Part shown: piece by piece, positions 7,929 to 13,188 of the stretch
How positions within the stretch are numbered: the stretch's first letter is position 1
Layout of the letters: each line of letters starts with the position of its first letter
Assembly: GCA_012522285.1 (NCBI GenBank)
Contig: JAAYKS010000265.1
Coordinates: 1 to 13,188, forward strand
DNA length: 13,188 bases
Reading direction: 5' to 3'
Origin: Clostridiaceae bacterium
GTDB taxonomy: Bacteria; Bacillota; Clostridia; Saccharofermentanales; UBA5734
Program-made: the position numbers and the translations under genes
Notes under the pieces: generated by a model
What the model saw: the letters and a program-made list of their open reading frames with translations, nothing else
Database searches by the model: none
What the model was told of the DNA's origin: nothing

Positions 7929-8891
7929 ATGGAGATCCTCCGCTTTAGTTTTGAGGCTGTCATGCCCATCCTGATCCTGATGGGTATCGGTTATTTCCTC
8001 AAACACATCGGCATGATCGACGCGAACATGCTCGACAAGTCGAACAAGCTCGTGTTCCGGCTGTTTTTGCCGGTCCGGATTTTCAGCGACATTTACAAGC
8101 TCGACCTGTCGCAGGAGTTTGATCCAAAGCTGATCGCGTACGCGGTGGGCGGCATTGTCTTTTCCATCCTTCTCATGCTGCTCATTGTGCCCCGTTTCAT
8201 TCGAGAAAACGGGAAGAGGGGGAGCATCATCCAGGCGGTATATCGCAGCAACTATGTGATCTATGCGATCCCGCTTGCTTCCAACATGTTTGGAGATGCC
8301 GGGGTGGCACCGACCACGATGTTGCTTCCCGTCGTCATGATTTTGTTTAATGTAGTGGGCGTCATCATCCTGTCGGCCTTTTCCGAGAAGAAGGAGGCCA
8401 ATCAAACGGTGGCACAAGGACTCCTGCGCACGGGAGGCGAAATCGCGCGCAATCCCCTGATCCTGGGATCGGTATTCGGCATCCTGTTTTCGCTGTTGCA
8501 CATCCCGCTTCCGAGCGTGATGGACAAAGCCGCGCTGCAGATCGGCGGGATCGGATCTCCGTTTGCCTTGTTGCTGTTGGGTGCCCAGTTCGACTGGTCC
8601 CGCGCCAAAGGCAACCTGAAGCTCGCGACCGTCGTCTCGCTGGTCCGGCTGATTGCGATGCCCGCCCTGCTGCTGTCGGTCTGTGTGCTCGTCGGTGGAT
8701 TCCGCGGCGCGCAGTTGGGGGCGTTGTTTAGCCTGTTCTGCACACCGACTGCTGTCAACAGTTATGTCATGGCGAAAAATATGCACAACGACGCGGATTT
8801 GGCCGGACAACTCGTCATTATGACCACCTTGTTGTCCGGATTCACGATCTTCGGCGGGATCGCGCTGTTGCGCGGTCTGGGCCTGTTTTAG
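7929..8891 (+). CDS. AEC-family transporter (auxin efflux carrier-like, PF03547)
   Basis: A 320-residue membrane protein with about ten hydrophobic segments. Typical AEC features are the N-terminal helix with PILILMGIGYFLKHIG, the mid-protein NPLI after the cytoplasmic loop (175-178), and the C-terminal pattern CTPTAVNSYVMAKNM followed by LAGQLVIMTTLLS (271-303). Bacterial members move small organic acids such as malate or lactate, or other anions; plant relatives export auxin. The substrate here cannot be read from the sequence. The start ATG follows AAAGAGG (7912-7918) at about 10-nt spacing and comes 16 nt after the AbrB-family stop, so the two are almost certainly co-transcribed with araD. 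Having two unrelated carriers next to an epimerase suggests uptake or export of a sugar acid or related metabolite, but this is inference. Confidence 0.9.
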   Translation: MEILRFSFEAVMPILILMGIGYFLKHIGMIDANMLDKSNKLVFRLFLPVRIFSDIYKLDLSQEFDPKLIAYAVGGIVFSILLMLLIVPRFIRENGKRGSIIQAVYRSNYVIYAIPLASNMFGDAGVAPTTMLLPVVMILFNVVGVIILSAFSEKKEANQTVAQGLLRTGGEIARNPLILGSVFGILFSLLHIPLPSVMDKAALQIGGIGSPFALLLLGAQFDWSRAKGNLKLATVVSLVRLIAMPALLLSVCVLVGGFRGAQLGALFSLFCTPTAVNSYVMAKNMHNDADLAGQLVIMTTLLSGFTIFGGIALLRGLGLF

Positions 8892-8902
8892 TCCGTATGT
8901 GA

Positions 8903-8937
8903 AACCGCTTCGGAACCGGTCTTTCCGGCTGGAACCG
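8903..8937 (+). repeat. Three iterated AACCG half-sites upstream of the E2-like gene
   Basis: AACCG occurs at 8903-8907, 8914-8918 and 8933-8937, embedded as AAACCGCT, GGAACCGG and GGAACCGC. The offsets are 11 and 19 bases, near one and two helical turns. They lie just upstream of a weak extended -10 candidate (TGCTATGAG, 8939-8947). They could be binding sites controlling the E2-like gene separately from the araD cluster, but such GC-rich words also arise by chance. Confidence 0.3.
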
Positions 8938-8946
8938 CTGCTATGA

Positions 8947-8960
8947 GATCCGAGAGGATC
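8947..8960 (+). other. Small GNRA-loop hairpin before the E2-like ribosome site
   Basis: GATCC (8947-8951) pairs with GGATC (8956-8960) around a GAGA tetraloop. It ends 7 nt before the Shine-Dalgarno GGAGGTG (8968-8974) and may influence translation start. The stem is only 5 bp. Confidence 0.35.
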
Positions 8961-8979
8961 CATCACCGGAGGTGCATCT

Positions 8980-9852
8980 ATGGGCATACTGAACAAAAGG
9001 CGGAGCGACGGCATTCTCGTGCGGGACATCGATCCCTATGCGATGTTGCTGCCCTATGTGATGCGCGGGCGCAACGAATCCGCCGTGTATTACTCCAAGC
9101 AAATTGACGTCACGCCGGCATTGGCCTTTCTGGCAGACCGGAAAGAACAGGGCGACTATGTCACGGTGTTCAATCTGATCATCGCTGCCATCAAGCGCAC
9201 GATCGAATTGCGCCCCAAGTTGAACCGTTATATTGCCGGCCGGAGAGTTTACACACACAGGAATTTCGAGGTCCTCTATGTCGTCAAGCGCAGTCTGACC
9301 GATACCGCAGGCGACTCGATCGCCCGTGTGGTCCTGGAGCCGTCCGACGATCTGAGCGCGGTCGCGCACAAGGTCAACGACTACAACAAGGAACTCAAGG
9401 AAGGCATGGAAAAAGGGGACGACAAACTCATGAAGTTGACGTCCTGGATGCCGCGATGGCTGCTGCGGTTTCTGGTCAGCCTGATCCGTGTTGCTGATTT
9501 TCACGGCATCCTGCCCAAGTTCTTGATCGAGATGCTGCCTTTTTATTCCAGTATCTGGATTTCCAATCTTGGATCGATCGGCGCAGACGCTCCTTTTCAC
9601 CATCTCTATGAAATCGGGACGACTTCCATCTTTATGACCATCGGAAAGATCCAGGAACAGGTCGTCCATACTCCAAAGGGAGATGAAACCCGCAAATTCA
9701 TCAATCTCATGTTCACCTTGGATGAGCGTATCTGCGACGGATTTTACCTGATCCGGTCCCTGCGGATGTTCGAACGATTCATGGCGAAGCCGAACATGAT
9801 CGACCGCCCGTCTTCCGACGAGGAAAGCCAGAAAAACCAGAACCACTTCTAA
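8980..9852 (+). CDS. Stand-alone E2-like acyltransferase-fold protein without catalytic His
   Basis: The 290-residue product resembles the catalytic core of 2-oxo acid dehydrogenase E2 (CoA acyltransferase/CAT-like fold, PF00198). Support comes from the region 60-120 (VFNLIIAAIKRTIELRPKLNR), then SIWISNLGSIGADAPFHHLY at 191-210, then IGTTSIFMTIGKI, and the closing motif. E2 enzymes end with a DHRxxDG motif whose His is catalytic. Here it reads DERICDG (248-254), with Glu249 in the His position. There is no lipoyl or E1/E3-binding domain and no E1 or E3 gene nearby, so it is not a pyruvate-dehydrogenase-type subunit. Residues 155-190 form a hydrophobic helical insert that could touch the membrane. 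Start ATG 8980 has GGAGGTG (8968-8974) at 5-nt spacing. An 88-nt gap separates it from the AEC gene. Its reaction, if any, is unknown. Confidence 0.8.
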   Translation: MGILNKRRSDGILVRDIDPYAMLLPYVMRGRNESAVYYSKQIDVTPALAFLADRKEQGDYVTVFNLIIAAIKRTIELRPKLNRYIAGRRVYTHRNFEVLYVVKRSLTDTAGDSIARVVLEPSDDLSAVAHKVNDYNKELKEGMEKGDDKLMKLTSWMPRWLLRFLVSLIRVADFHGILPKFLIEMLPFYSSIWISNLGSIGADAPFHHLYEIGTTSIFMTIGKIQEQVVHTPKGDETRKFINLMFTLDERICDGFYLIRSLRMFERFMAKPNMIDRPSSDEESQKNQNHF

Positions 9853-11342
9853 CGCGGGCGGAACCGGTGCACGATAAAGGTCCTGAACTGCACAGACCAG
9901 ATGTGCGCCTTGTACAGTGCCCCCCGGGTATCTACCGCCAAATCGTGCAACATGGGCCCGAAGGGGCGGGAACTCTCTTCCTTGATTCTGCGGGCAAAAA
10001 CCACCGTGCCGATCACGCGCAGCGCAAAGGACAGGATCAGTAAAATGTGGAATGCGTGGAGAGACTGCCCAAACAGGAACGGCACCCGGGTTCTTGTGAG
10101 CACCGGCGTGAGCCAGTCCGACAGCGCGCCACCGATCAGCATTGCCGGCACTACCCCGATGAGAATGGTGCTGATGGCGCGGGCGGATAAATAGACAGAA
10201 CGTTTCTCTGCAGTGGTGGAAAATATGGCCACGTTCATCACACTGAGATCGACCGTGGTGATGAAGATGCCTCCGCTGAGGTTGACCAGCGCGATCAGGA
10301 ACAAGGTATCCGGGGTCACAAAGAGCCAGACGAGCGGGGTCAGGCAGACCATCGCACAGGACAGCAACAAGACCGGTCGGTTGCCGAAACGGTCGTTCAT
10401 CCTTCCCATCCGGCGAATGAACAGGAAGGTGGCGACGCCGGGTACGATCTGTGCCAGTATGGTTTGCAGCCCGAGTGTGATGCCGAGCGTATTGAGCATA
10501 TACACATTGAAATACGGCCCCGCGAGGTTCAGAGAAAAATACCATACGATGCTGAACAAGAGAAAGGGGCGAAATCCGCGATCCTGAAACGGCTCCAGAA
10601 AGGAGCGAAGCCGGATCGGTTTGAATGTGCGCCGGTCGAGTGGCTGATGGGCGGATTCCGGCGGCCGGATCTTCAGGTAGGTCAATGCGTCCGCGATGCC
10701 CGAGACAGCAGCCAGTGTGAACAGGATCGCATACTTGGAGGGATTTCCGTCAAGCCGGGGGAGCAGTGCGGACAACAAAAGGGCAAACCCGACATTGAAC
10801 AGCGTGACCATCCGCTGTCTCGTGCCGAAATACTGTCCTTTGCAAGCAACTGGAATCAAGGAGCCAAACCAGGTGTTGAGTCCGATGTCCCCGACCCAGA
10901 GCAAACAGGATCCCACGAACAGTACGCCTGCGGCCAGCAGAACGGCCACTCCGGTGGGAAGTCCTCCCGCCAGCAAGGGCACGACACCCAACAGAACAAA
11001 CAGGGGTTTGAGGAGCAGCCAGGACAGGATGCTCCATTTTTTGATGCCCCCATGCCGACCAAAAAAGACCGAGGCCGGAATCTGGATCAAAATCGTGAGT
11101 TGGGGGATGGTCAGGAGCATACCGTACAGGCGGTCGTTGAGACCGAGTCCCTTGAGGTAGGCGGTCAGGACCGGGGAGGCACCCGGGAAGCCCGTGATGA
11201 CGGAAAACATCGCACCGACACAAACCGCAAAGATCGCCAGATCCAGATCGGCGCGGGTGCGGCTGTCCATATGCGTGCCGTAGCCCGATACATAGTCGCT
11301 GCCCGGTTTCAATCTTCCGATGAGGTGGTTCCAGGGTTTCAT
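9849..11342 (-). CDS. MFS transporter
   Basis: A 497-residue polytopic membrane protein with about twelve hydrophobic segments, the size and layout of a major facilitator. A clear MFS motif A-like loop, GRMNDRFGNRP (313-323), follows the segment that would be helix 8; its degenerate partner in the first half is SVFFGRHGGIKKW (91-103). The long hydrophilic stretch 226-258 is the usual central cytoplasmic loop. The substrate cannot be assigned, and no drug-pump signature was recognised. The start ATG has CGGAG (11355-11351) at 8-nt spacing. A second Met at residue 25 lacks a ribosome site. It is the last gene of the minus-strand group, 79 nt after the DUF2752 gene. Its TAG stop interlocks with the TAA stop of the convergent E2-like gene in the tetramer CTAA (9849-9852), leaving no room for a terminator between them. 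Confidence 0.9.
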   Translation of the reverse strand: MKPWNHLIGRLKPGSDYVSGYGTHMDSRTRADLDLAIFAVCVGAMFSVITGFPGASPVLTAYLKGLGLNDRLYGMLLTIPQLTILIQIPASVFFGRHGGIKKWSILSWLLLKPLFVLLGVVPLLAGGLPTGVAVLLAAGVLFVGSCLLWVGDIGLNTWFGSLIPVACKGQYFGTRQRMVTLFNVGFALLLSALLPRLDGNPSKYAILFTLAAVSGIADALTYLKIRPPESAHQPLDRRTFKPIRLRSFLEPFQDRGFRPFLLFSIVWYFSLNLAGPYFNVYMLNTLGITLGLQTILAQIVPGVATFLFIRRMGRMNDRFGNRPVLLLSCAMVCLTPLVWLFVTPDTLFLIALVNLSGGIFITTVDLSVMNVAIFSTTAEKRSVYLSARAISTILIGVVPAMLIGGALSDWLTPVLTRTRVPFLFGQSLHAFHILLILSFALRVIGTVVFARRIKEESSRPFGPMLHDLAVDTRGALYKAHIWSVQFRTFIVHRFRPR

Positions 11343-11381
11343 GCATTACACTCCGATCGGAACGGCCGCCTCCGGTGTGCC

Positions 11382-11400
11382 ATCCGCAGGTGGTGCGGAT
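11382..11400 (-). other. Perfect 7-bp hairpin between DUF2752 and MFS genes
   Basis: On the minus strand ATCCGCA pairs with TGCGGAT around the loop CCACC. It lies in the 79-nt gap, about 40 nt before the MFS start. No T run follows, so it is not a standard terminator. It could be an mRNA processing or stability element that sets MFS expression relative to the upstream genes. Confidence 0.45.
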
Positions 11401-11421
11401 CGGCCTTGAAAGGAGACGAGG

Positions 11422-11871
11422 TCATCCCCCGCGCAGTCCTACCAGGGCAAGCAGGCGCCCTAGGATGGAATTGTCATTGTATACCATGGGCGGGGTGTCG
11501 GGAAACTGTGTCAGCATCCGAATCGCGTAAACCGCGAGGAAAGCGACAATCAAGACCACTGCGGCATGCTTGAAAGCGCGGGTGTGCAAAAAACCAGGAG
11601 AACGCCACAGCAAAAACGGCAGCCCGATCAGGAGGAGGAGACCCAGCGGGAATAGGGGATGCATCCGAAAAGCAGCCGAAAGATTTCCGCCCAGCGCCAG
11701 CCATACGGCGCGGGTCAATCCGCACCCGGGACAAGGGAATCCGGTGGTGCCGTTCAGTACGCAAGGCGAGCCAGACAGGATCCACAGCAGGGATGCAAAG
11801 ACGGCGGTCACGGCTACGGGGATCCGGTTGTGCCGGAGAAATCCCCATATACGTGCCGTCGCATCTCGCAC
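11422..11871 (-). CDS. DUF2752 family membrane protein
   Basis: A 149-residue protein with three or so membrane segments (about 18-33, 72-89 and 103-120). The DUF2752 hallmark CPGCGLTRA is at residues 47-55, preceded by another Cys at 37 (SPCVLNGTTGFPCPGCG), so three cysteines sit together after the first helix and could bind metal or form a disulfide. The C-terminal MVYNDNSILGRLL resembles the tails of clostridial members. The biochemical role of DUF2752 is unknown. The start is a GTG; an ATG seven bases further on is out of frame. There is no good Shine-Dalgarno, and the gap from the DUF4234 stop is only 31 nt, so translational coupling to that gene is likely. A start slightly further upstream (CTG or ATT) cannot be excluded. 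Confidence 0.85.
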   Translation of the reverse strand: MRDATARIWGFLRHNRIPVAVTAVFASLLWILSGSPCVLNGTTGFPCPGCGLTRAVWLALGGNLSAAFRMHPLFPLGLLLLIGLPFLLWRSPGFLHTRAFKHAAVVLIVAFLAVYAIRMLTQFPDTPPMVYNDNSILGRLLALVGLRGG

Positions 11872-11902
11872 AGTGGCAATCAGACCCGATCCGGACAGTG
11901 TC

Positions 11903-12259
11903 TCAGCTCCGGACCCAGATCTCGTTCAGCGCTTCCTGTACCTGGTATTCCATGATGTAGGTGCCGACACCCGCGAGGAACGACAGCAGGATCCACAGAA
12001 CGAAATTGGATTTTCCGGTAAGACCTGCACGTGTTTGCAGTTCCACGACCGCTTCGTCGATTTTGTACATGCCGACAAAAATCAGCGGGAAGCAGAGAAT
12101 GCCCACGAGGAAATAGAGCACAAAATTGATCCGCTCTTCTCCCAACGCCGCGTTGATCTCTTTCGACACCAGGTAGAACCAGTAAATCCCGTAAAGTCCG
12201 CAAGTGACCAGCGTGAGCAGGATGATCGTGACAGGATTGCGTGTTTCACCTTTGGGCAT
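11903..12259 (-). CDS. DUF4234 family small membrane protein
   Basis: A 118-residue protein with three hydrophobic segments (about 9-30, 46-64 and 84-103). The N-terminus RNPVTIILLTLVTCGLYGIY followed by WFYLVSKEIN is the characteristic DUF4234 pattern: a short polar lead, then a helix ending in G-x-Y-x-x-Y-W. Function is unknown for the family; members are often found beside other small membrane proteins. The start ATG has a strong Shine-Dalgarno GGAGG (12267-12271) at 7-nt spacing. It is the first gene after a plausible promoter (12320-12348) and is followed by DUF2752 31 nt later and then the MFS gene, so it probably opens the operon. Confidence 0.87.
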   Translation of the reverse strand: MPKGETRNPVTIILLTLVTCGLYGIYWFYLVSKEINAALGEERINFVLYFLVGILCFPLIFVGMYKIDEAVVELQTRAGLTGKSNFVLWILLSFLAGVGTYIMEYQVQEALNEIWVRS

Positions 12260-12319
12260 ACGATTTCCTCCGATCAGATGACGATCCGGTTTGACCCGAA
12301 CTGGACGATGTTCTACTTC

Positions 12320-12348
12320 ATTTTATGGTTAGCACACAACGAGCGCAA
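12320..12348 (-). promoter_or_regulatory. Predicted promoter of the DUF4234-DUF2752-MFS operon
   Basis: Minus strand -35 TTGCGC (12348-12343), a 17-nt spacer, and -10 TAAAAT (12325-12320). The start would be near 12313, giving a leader of roughly 54 nt before the DUF4234 ATG. It lies between the XRE gene and DUF4234, so the membrane operon can be expressed separately from the regulator. Confidence 0.5.
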
Positions 12349-12393
12349 GACTGCGGGAGAAGAAAGGCTGCAAATGCCCACCTGGGAAGCCGT

Positions 12394-12423
12394 GACCGGT
12401 CCCGGCCGCGGTTGGGACCGGTC
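12394..12423. repeat. Perfect 10-bp inverted repeat; paired GACCGGTC palindromes
   Basis: GACCGGTCCC (12394-12403) and GGGACCGGTC (12414-12423) are exact reverse complements around a 10-nt centre. Each arm also contains the self-complementary octamer GACCGGTC (12394-12401 and 12416-12423), offset by 22 bp, about two helical turns. It begins 24 nt after the XRE stop and lies 46-75 bp upstream of the -35 of the DUF4234 promoter. With no T tract on either side it is a poor standard terminator. It may be a U-less terminator for XRE or an operator/activator pair. Confidence 0.6.
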
Positions 12424-12446
12424 TCCCCGGCTCTCGGTTGGGTGCG

Positions 12447-12716
12447 TTATCGGAGTTCTGCTCTCTCTTCTGCCCGGTCTTCTGGCCGGTCGCGGAGGAT
12501 CATCGACATGACATCGTCGGGTTTCTCTTGCAAGGCATGGCAGATTGACATAAATTTACGGAGGGAGATGTTGTTGTCTCCGTGCTCCACCGCACAGTAA
12601 TACGACACGTTGATCTCGGCTTCATAGGCCAGATCGGCCTGGGTCATGTTTTTGGCGAGCCGGAGGCGCCGCATCACGCCTCCCACCCGCCTTGGGCCCT
12701 CCGTTCTGCTGGACAC
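12447..12716 (-). CDS. Small XRE-family helix-turn-helix regulator
   Basis: An 89-residue DNA-binding protein of the Cro/CI type (HTH_3). The domain covers about residues 14-70: VMRRLRLAKNMTQADLAYEA is the first helix and start of the HTH, INVSYYCAVEHGDNNIS the recognition helix and turn, and LRKFMSICHAL the final helices. The tail is charged (RDRPEDRAEERAELR). The frame is open further up to an ATG at 12746, but the GTG at 12716 has a perfect AAAGGAGG (12732-12725) at 8-nt spacing, so I use the GTG. There is no ligand or toxin domain and no adjacent antitoxin partner. It is divergent from hflX and upstream of the DUF4234-DUF2752-MFS operon, so it may control either or itself; this is inference from position. 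Confidence 0.85.
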   Translation of the reverse strand: MSSRTEGPRRVGGVMRRLRLAKNMTQADLAYEAEINVSYYCAVEHGDNNISLRKFMSICHALQEKPDDVMSMILRDRPEDRAEERAELR

Positions 12717-12806
12717 TTCGCGTTCCTCCTTTGACTGTTTGCACATCGGCCTGCCCGACCGGATGCGCGGCTTTCCAACACTCTTTTGGCGAGAACATGT
12801 AGGGTG

Positions 12807-12835
12807 AGAATAACCGCTTTGTCTTATGGATGCAA
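12807..12835 (-). promoter_or_regulatory. Predicted XRE gene promoter
   Basis: Minus strand -35 TTGCAT (12835-12830), a 17-nt spacer, and -10 TATTCT (12812-12807). Start near 12800 gives a leader of about 84 nt to the GTG start. It faces away from the hflX promoter. Confidence 0.5.
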
Positions 12836-12837
12836 TC

Positions 12838-12859
12838 GGATATAAACGAAGTTTGATCC
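12838..12859. repeat. Imperfect palindrome in the XRE/hflX divergent region
   Basis: GGAT (12838-12841) and AAAC (12844-12847) on the left match GTTT (12851-12854) and ATCC (12856-12859) on the right around GAA, with one extra base on the left side. It begins 3 bp from the XRE -35 box. It is a candidate operator, possibly for XRE autoregulation. Confidence 0.45.
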
Positions 12860-12868
12860 CCGCGTACC

Positions 12869-12878
12869 GACCCGGGTC
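12869..12878. repeat. Perfect GACCCGGGTC palindrome upstream of hflX
   Basis: A 10-bp perfect palindrome 13 bp upstream of the hflX -35 box. It resembles the GACCGGTC pair at 12394-12423 but has two more central bases, so it may not bind the same protein. Chance is possible in GC-rich DNA. Confidence 0.35.
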
Positions 12879-12890
12879 TTTGGCTGTCGA

Positions 12891-12919
12891 TTGAAACCCG
12901 CCCGGTCATCTGTTATAAC
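12891..12919 (+). promoter_or_regulatory. Predicted hflX promoter, start site at or next to the ATG
   Basis: TTGAAA (12891-12896), a 17-nt spacer, and TATAAC (12914-12919) with an upstream TG (12911-12912) form the best promoter in the window. The usual 6-7 nt from the -10 puts transcription start at about 12926, the A of the predicted ATG, and no Shine-Dalgarno lies between. Confidence 0.65.
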
Positions 12920-12925
12920 CTGTGC

Positions 12926-13188
12926 ATGACAACAGATAAAAAAAAGAACGAAGGCTCCATGCGGGCCGAACCGGACCCGACGGACGACAGCCCGGAGCGG
13001 GTGATTCTGATCGGGGTCGTTTTTGATGCGGATCCCGCCGGAGAAGAAGAAGCCGAGCGCTCGATGGCGGAATTGGCGTTGCTCGCTGAGTCCGCAGGTG
13101 CGGTGGTAGCCGGCCGTGCGTTGCAGAAACGAGCAAAACCGGACGCGGTCACCTATATCGGCAAGGGGAAGCTGCTCGAGGTGTCGGA
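12926..13188 (+). CDS. hflX: GTPase HflX, N-terminal part (runs off the window)
   Basis: HflX is a ribosome-associated GTPase that splits stalled or heat-damaged 70S ribosomes. Only 87 codons are present, with no stop. After a polar head (1-23) comes ERVILIGV (24-31), then the glycine-rich-loop-preceding region with SMAELALLAESAGA (46-59), LQKRAKPD, and TYIGKGKLLEV (76-86), the typical start of the HflX N-terminal domain. The GTPase domain lies beyond the edge. ATG 12926 has no Shine-Dalgarno and sits at the predicted transcription start. ATG 12959 (residue 12) has CGAAGG (12949-12954) at 4-nt spacing and is the alternative. A run of eight A (12938-12945) lies between the two candidate starts. 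The gene is divergent from the XRE regulator. Confidence 0.9.
   Translation, partial: MTTDKKKNEGSMRAEPDPTDDSPERVILIGVVFDADPAGEEEAERSMAELALLAESAGAVVAGRALQKRAKPDAVTYIGKGKLLEVS

Noticed and set aside
8941..10545. A 534-codon open frame on the minus strand across the E2-like and MFS genes
   Set aside because: It shadows two genes with recognisable products, and its translation has no domain or membrane pattern.
12329..12337. TTAGCACAC as half of a CIRCE heat-shock element
   Set aside because: The matching inverted half (GAGTGCTAA) is absent at any suitable distance.
10464..12511. Two long plus-strand frames (10464-11573 and 11570-12511)
   Set aside because: They lie opposite the MFS, DUF2752 and DUF4234 genes, whose family motifs are clear; the plus frames are polar low-complexity text without a ribosome site.
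12717..12746. Upstream ATG start for the XRE protein
   Set aside because: No ribosome site precedes it, while AAAGGAGG lies 8 nt before the GTG at 12716. The longer form would place that Shine-Dalgarno inside the coding region.

Overview
The window is about 57-58% G+C by eye, with tight gene packing and strong AGGAGG-type ribosome binding sites. It looks like a chromosomal segment of a Gram-positive-type bacterium, most likely a Bacillota/Clostridia-like lineage. The grounds are the fusA-tuf order, a LonA protease, small DUF4234 and DUF2752 membrane proteins, and an XRE regulator. No gene settles the genus, and there are no rRNA, tRNA, CRISPR, transposase or phage genes.

Positions 1-3360 are the end of a str-type translation operon. 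They hold fusA (EF-G, missing roughly its first 43 residues) and tuf (EF-Tu). tuf has its own promoter in the 137-nt gap and ends in a strong hairpin terminator. Positions 3391-5913 hold lon, a quality-control AAA+ protease transcribed alone from a near-consensus -10 box.

Positions 5961-9852 are a plus-strand metabolic cluster. It starts with araD (L-ribulose-5-phosphate 4-epimerase type, all catalytic residues kept). A duplicated AbrB-family membrane protein overlaps it by 11 nt, an AEC-family carrier follows 16 nt later, and a stand-alone E2-like acyltransferase-fold protein comes after an 88-nt gap. The E2-like protein carries Glu where the catalytic His is expected. This cluster pairs one sugar-phosphate epimerase with two transporters and has no other arabinose gene in view.

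Positions 9849-12716 run on the minus strand. In transcription order they are a small XRE regulator, a DUF4234 membrane protein, a DUF2752 membrane protein and a large MFS transporter. The MFS stop codon interlocks with the stop codon of the convergent E2-like gene. DUF4234-DUF2752-MFS looks like one membrane-protein operon with its own promoter; a perfect 10-bp inverted repeat separates it from the XRE gene.

Positions 12717-12925 are a divergent control region. XRE and hflX have good promoters facing apart, with two palindromes exactly between the two -35 boxes. hflX (ribosome-associated GTPase) runs off the right edge. Its promoter places the transcription start at about its ATG, so the message may be leaderless.

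Most of the window is housekeeping. The parts worth a second look are the araD/transporter/E2-like cluster, the XRE-DUF4234-DUF2752-MFS group with its repeats, the hflX start, and the alternative start of lon.
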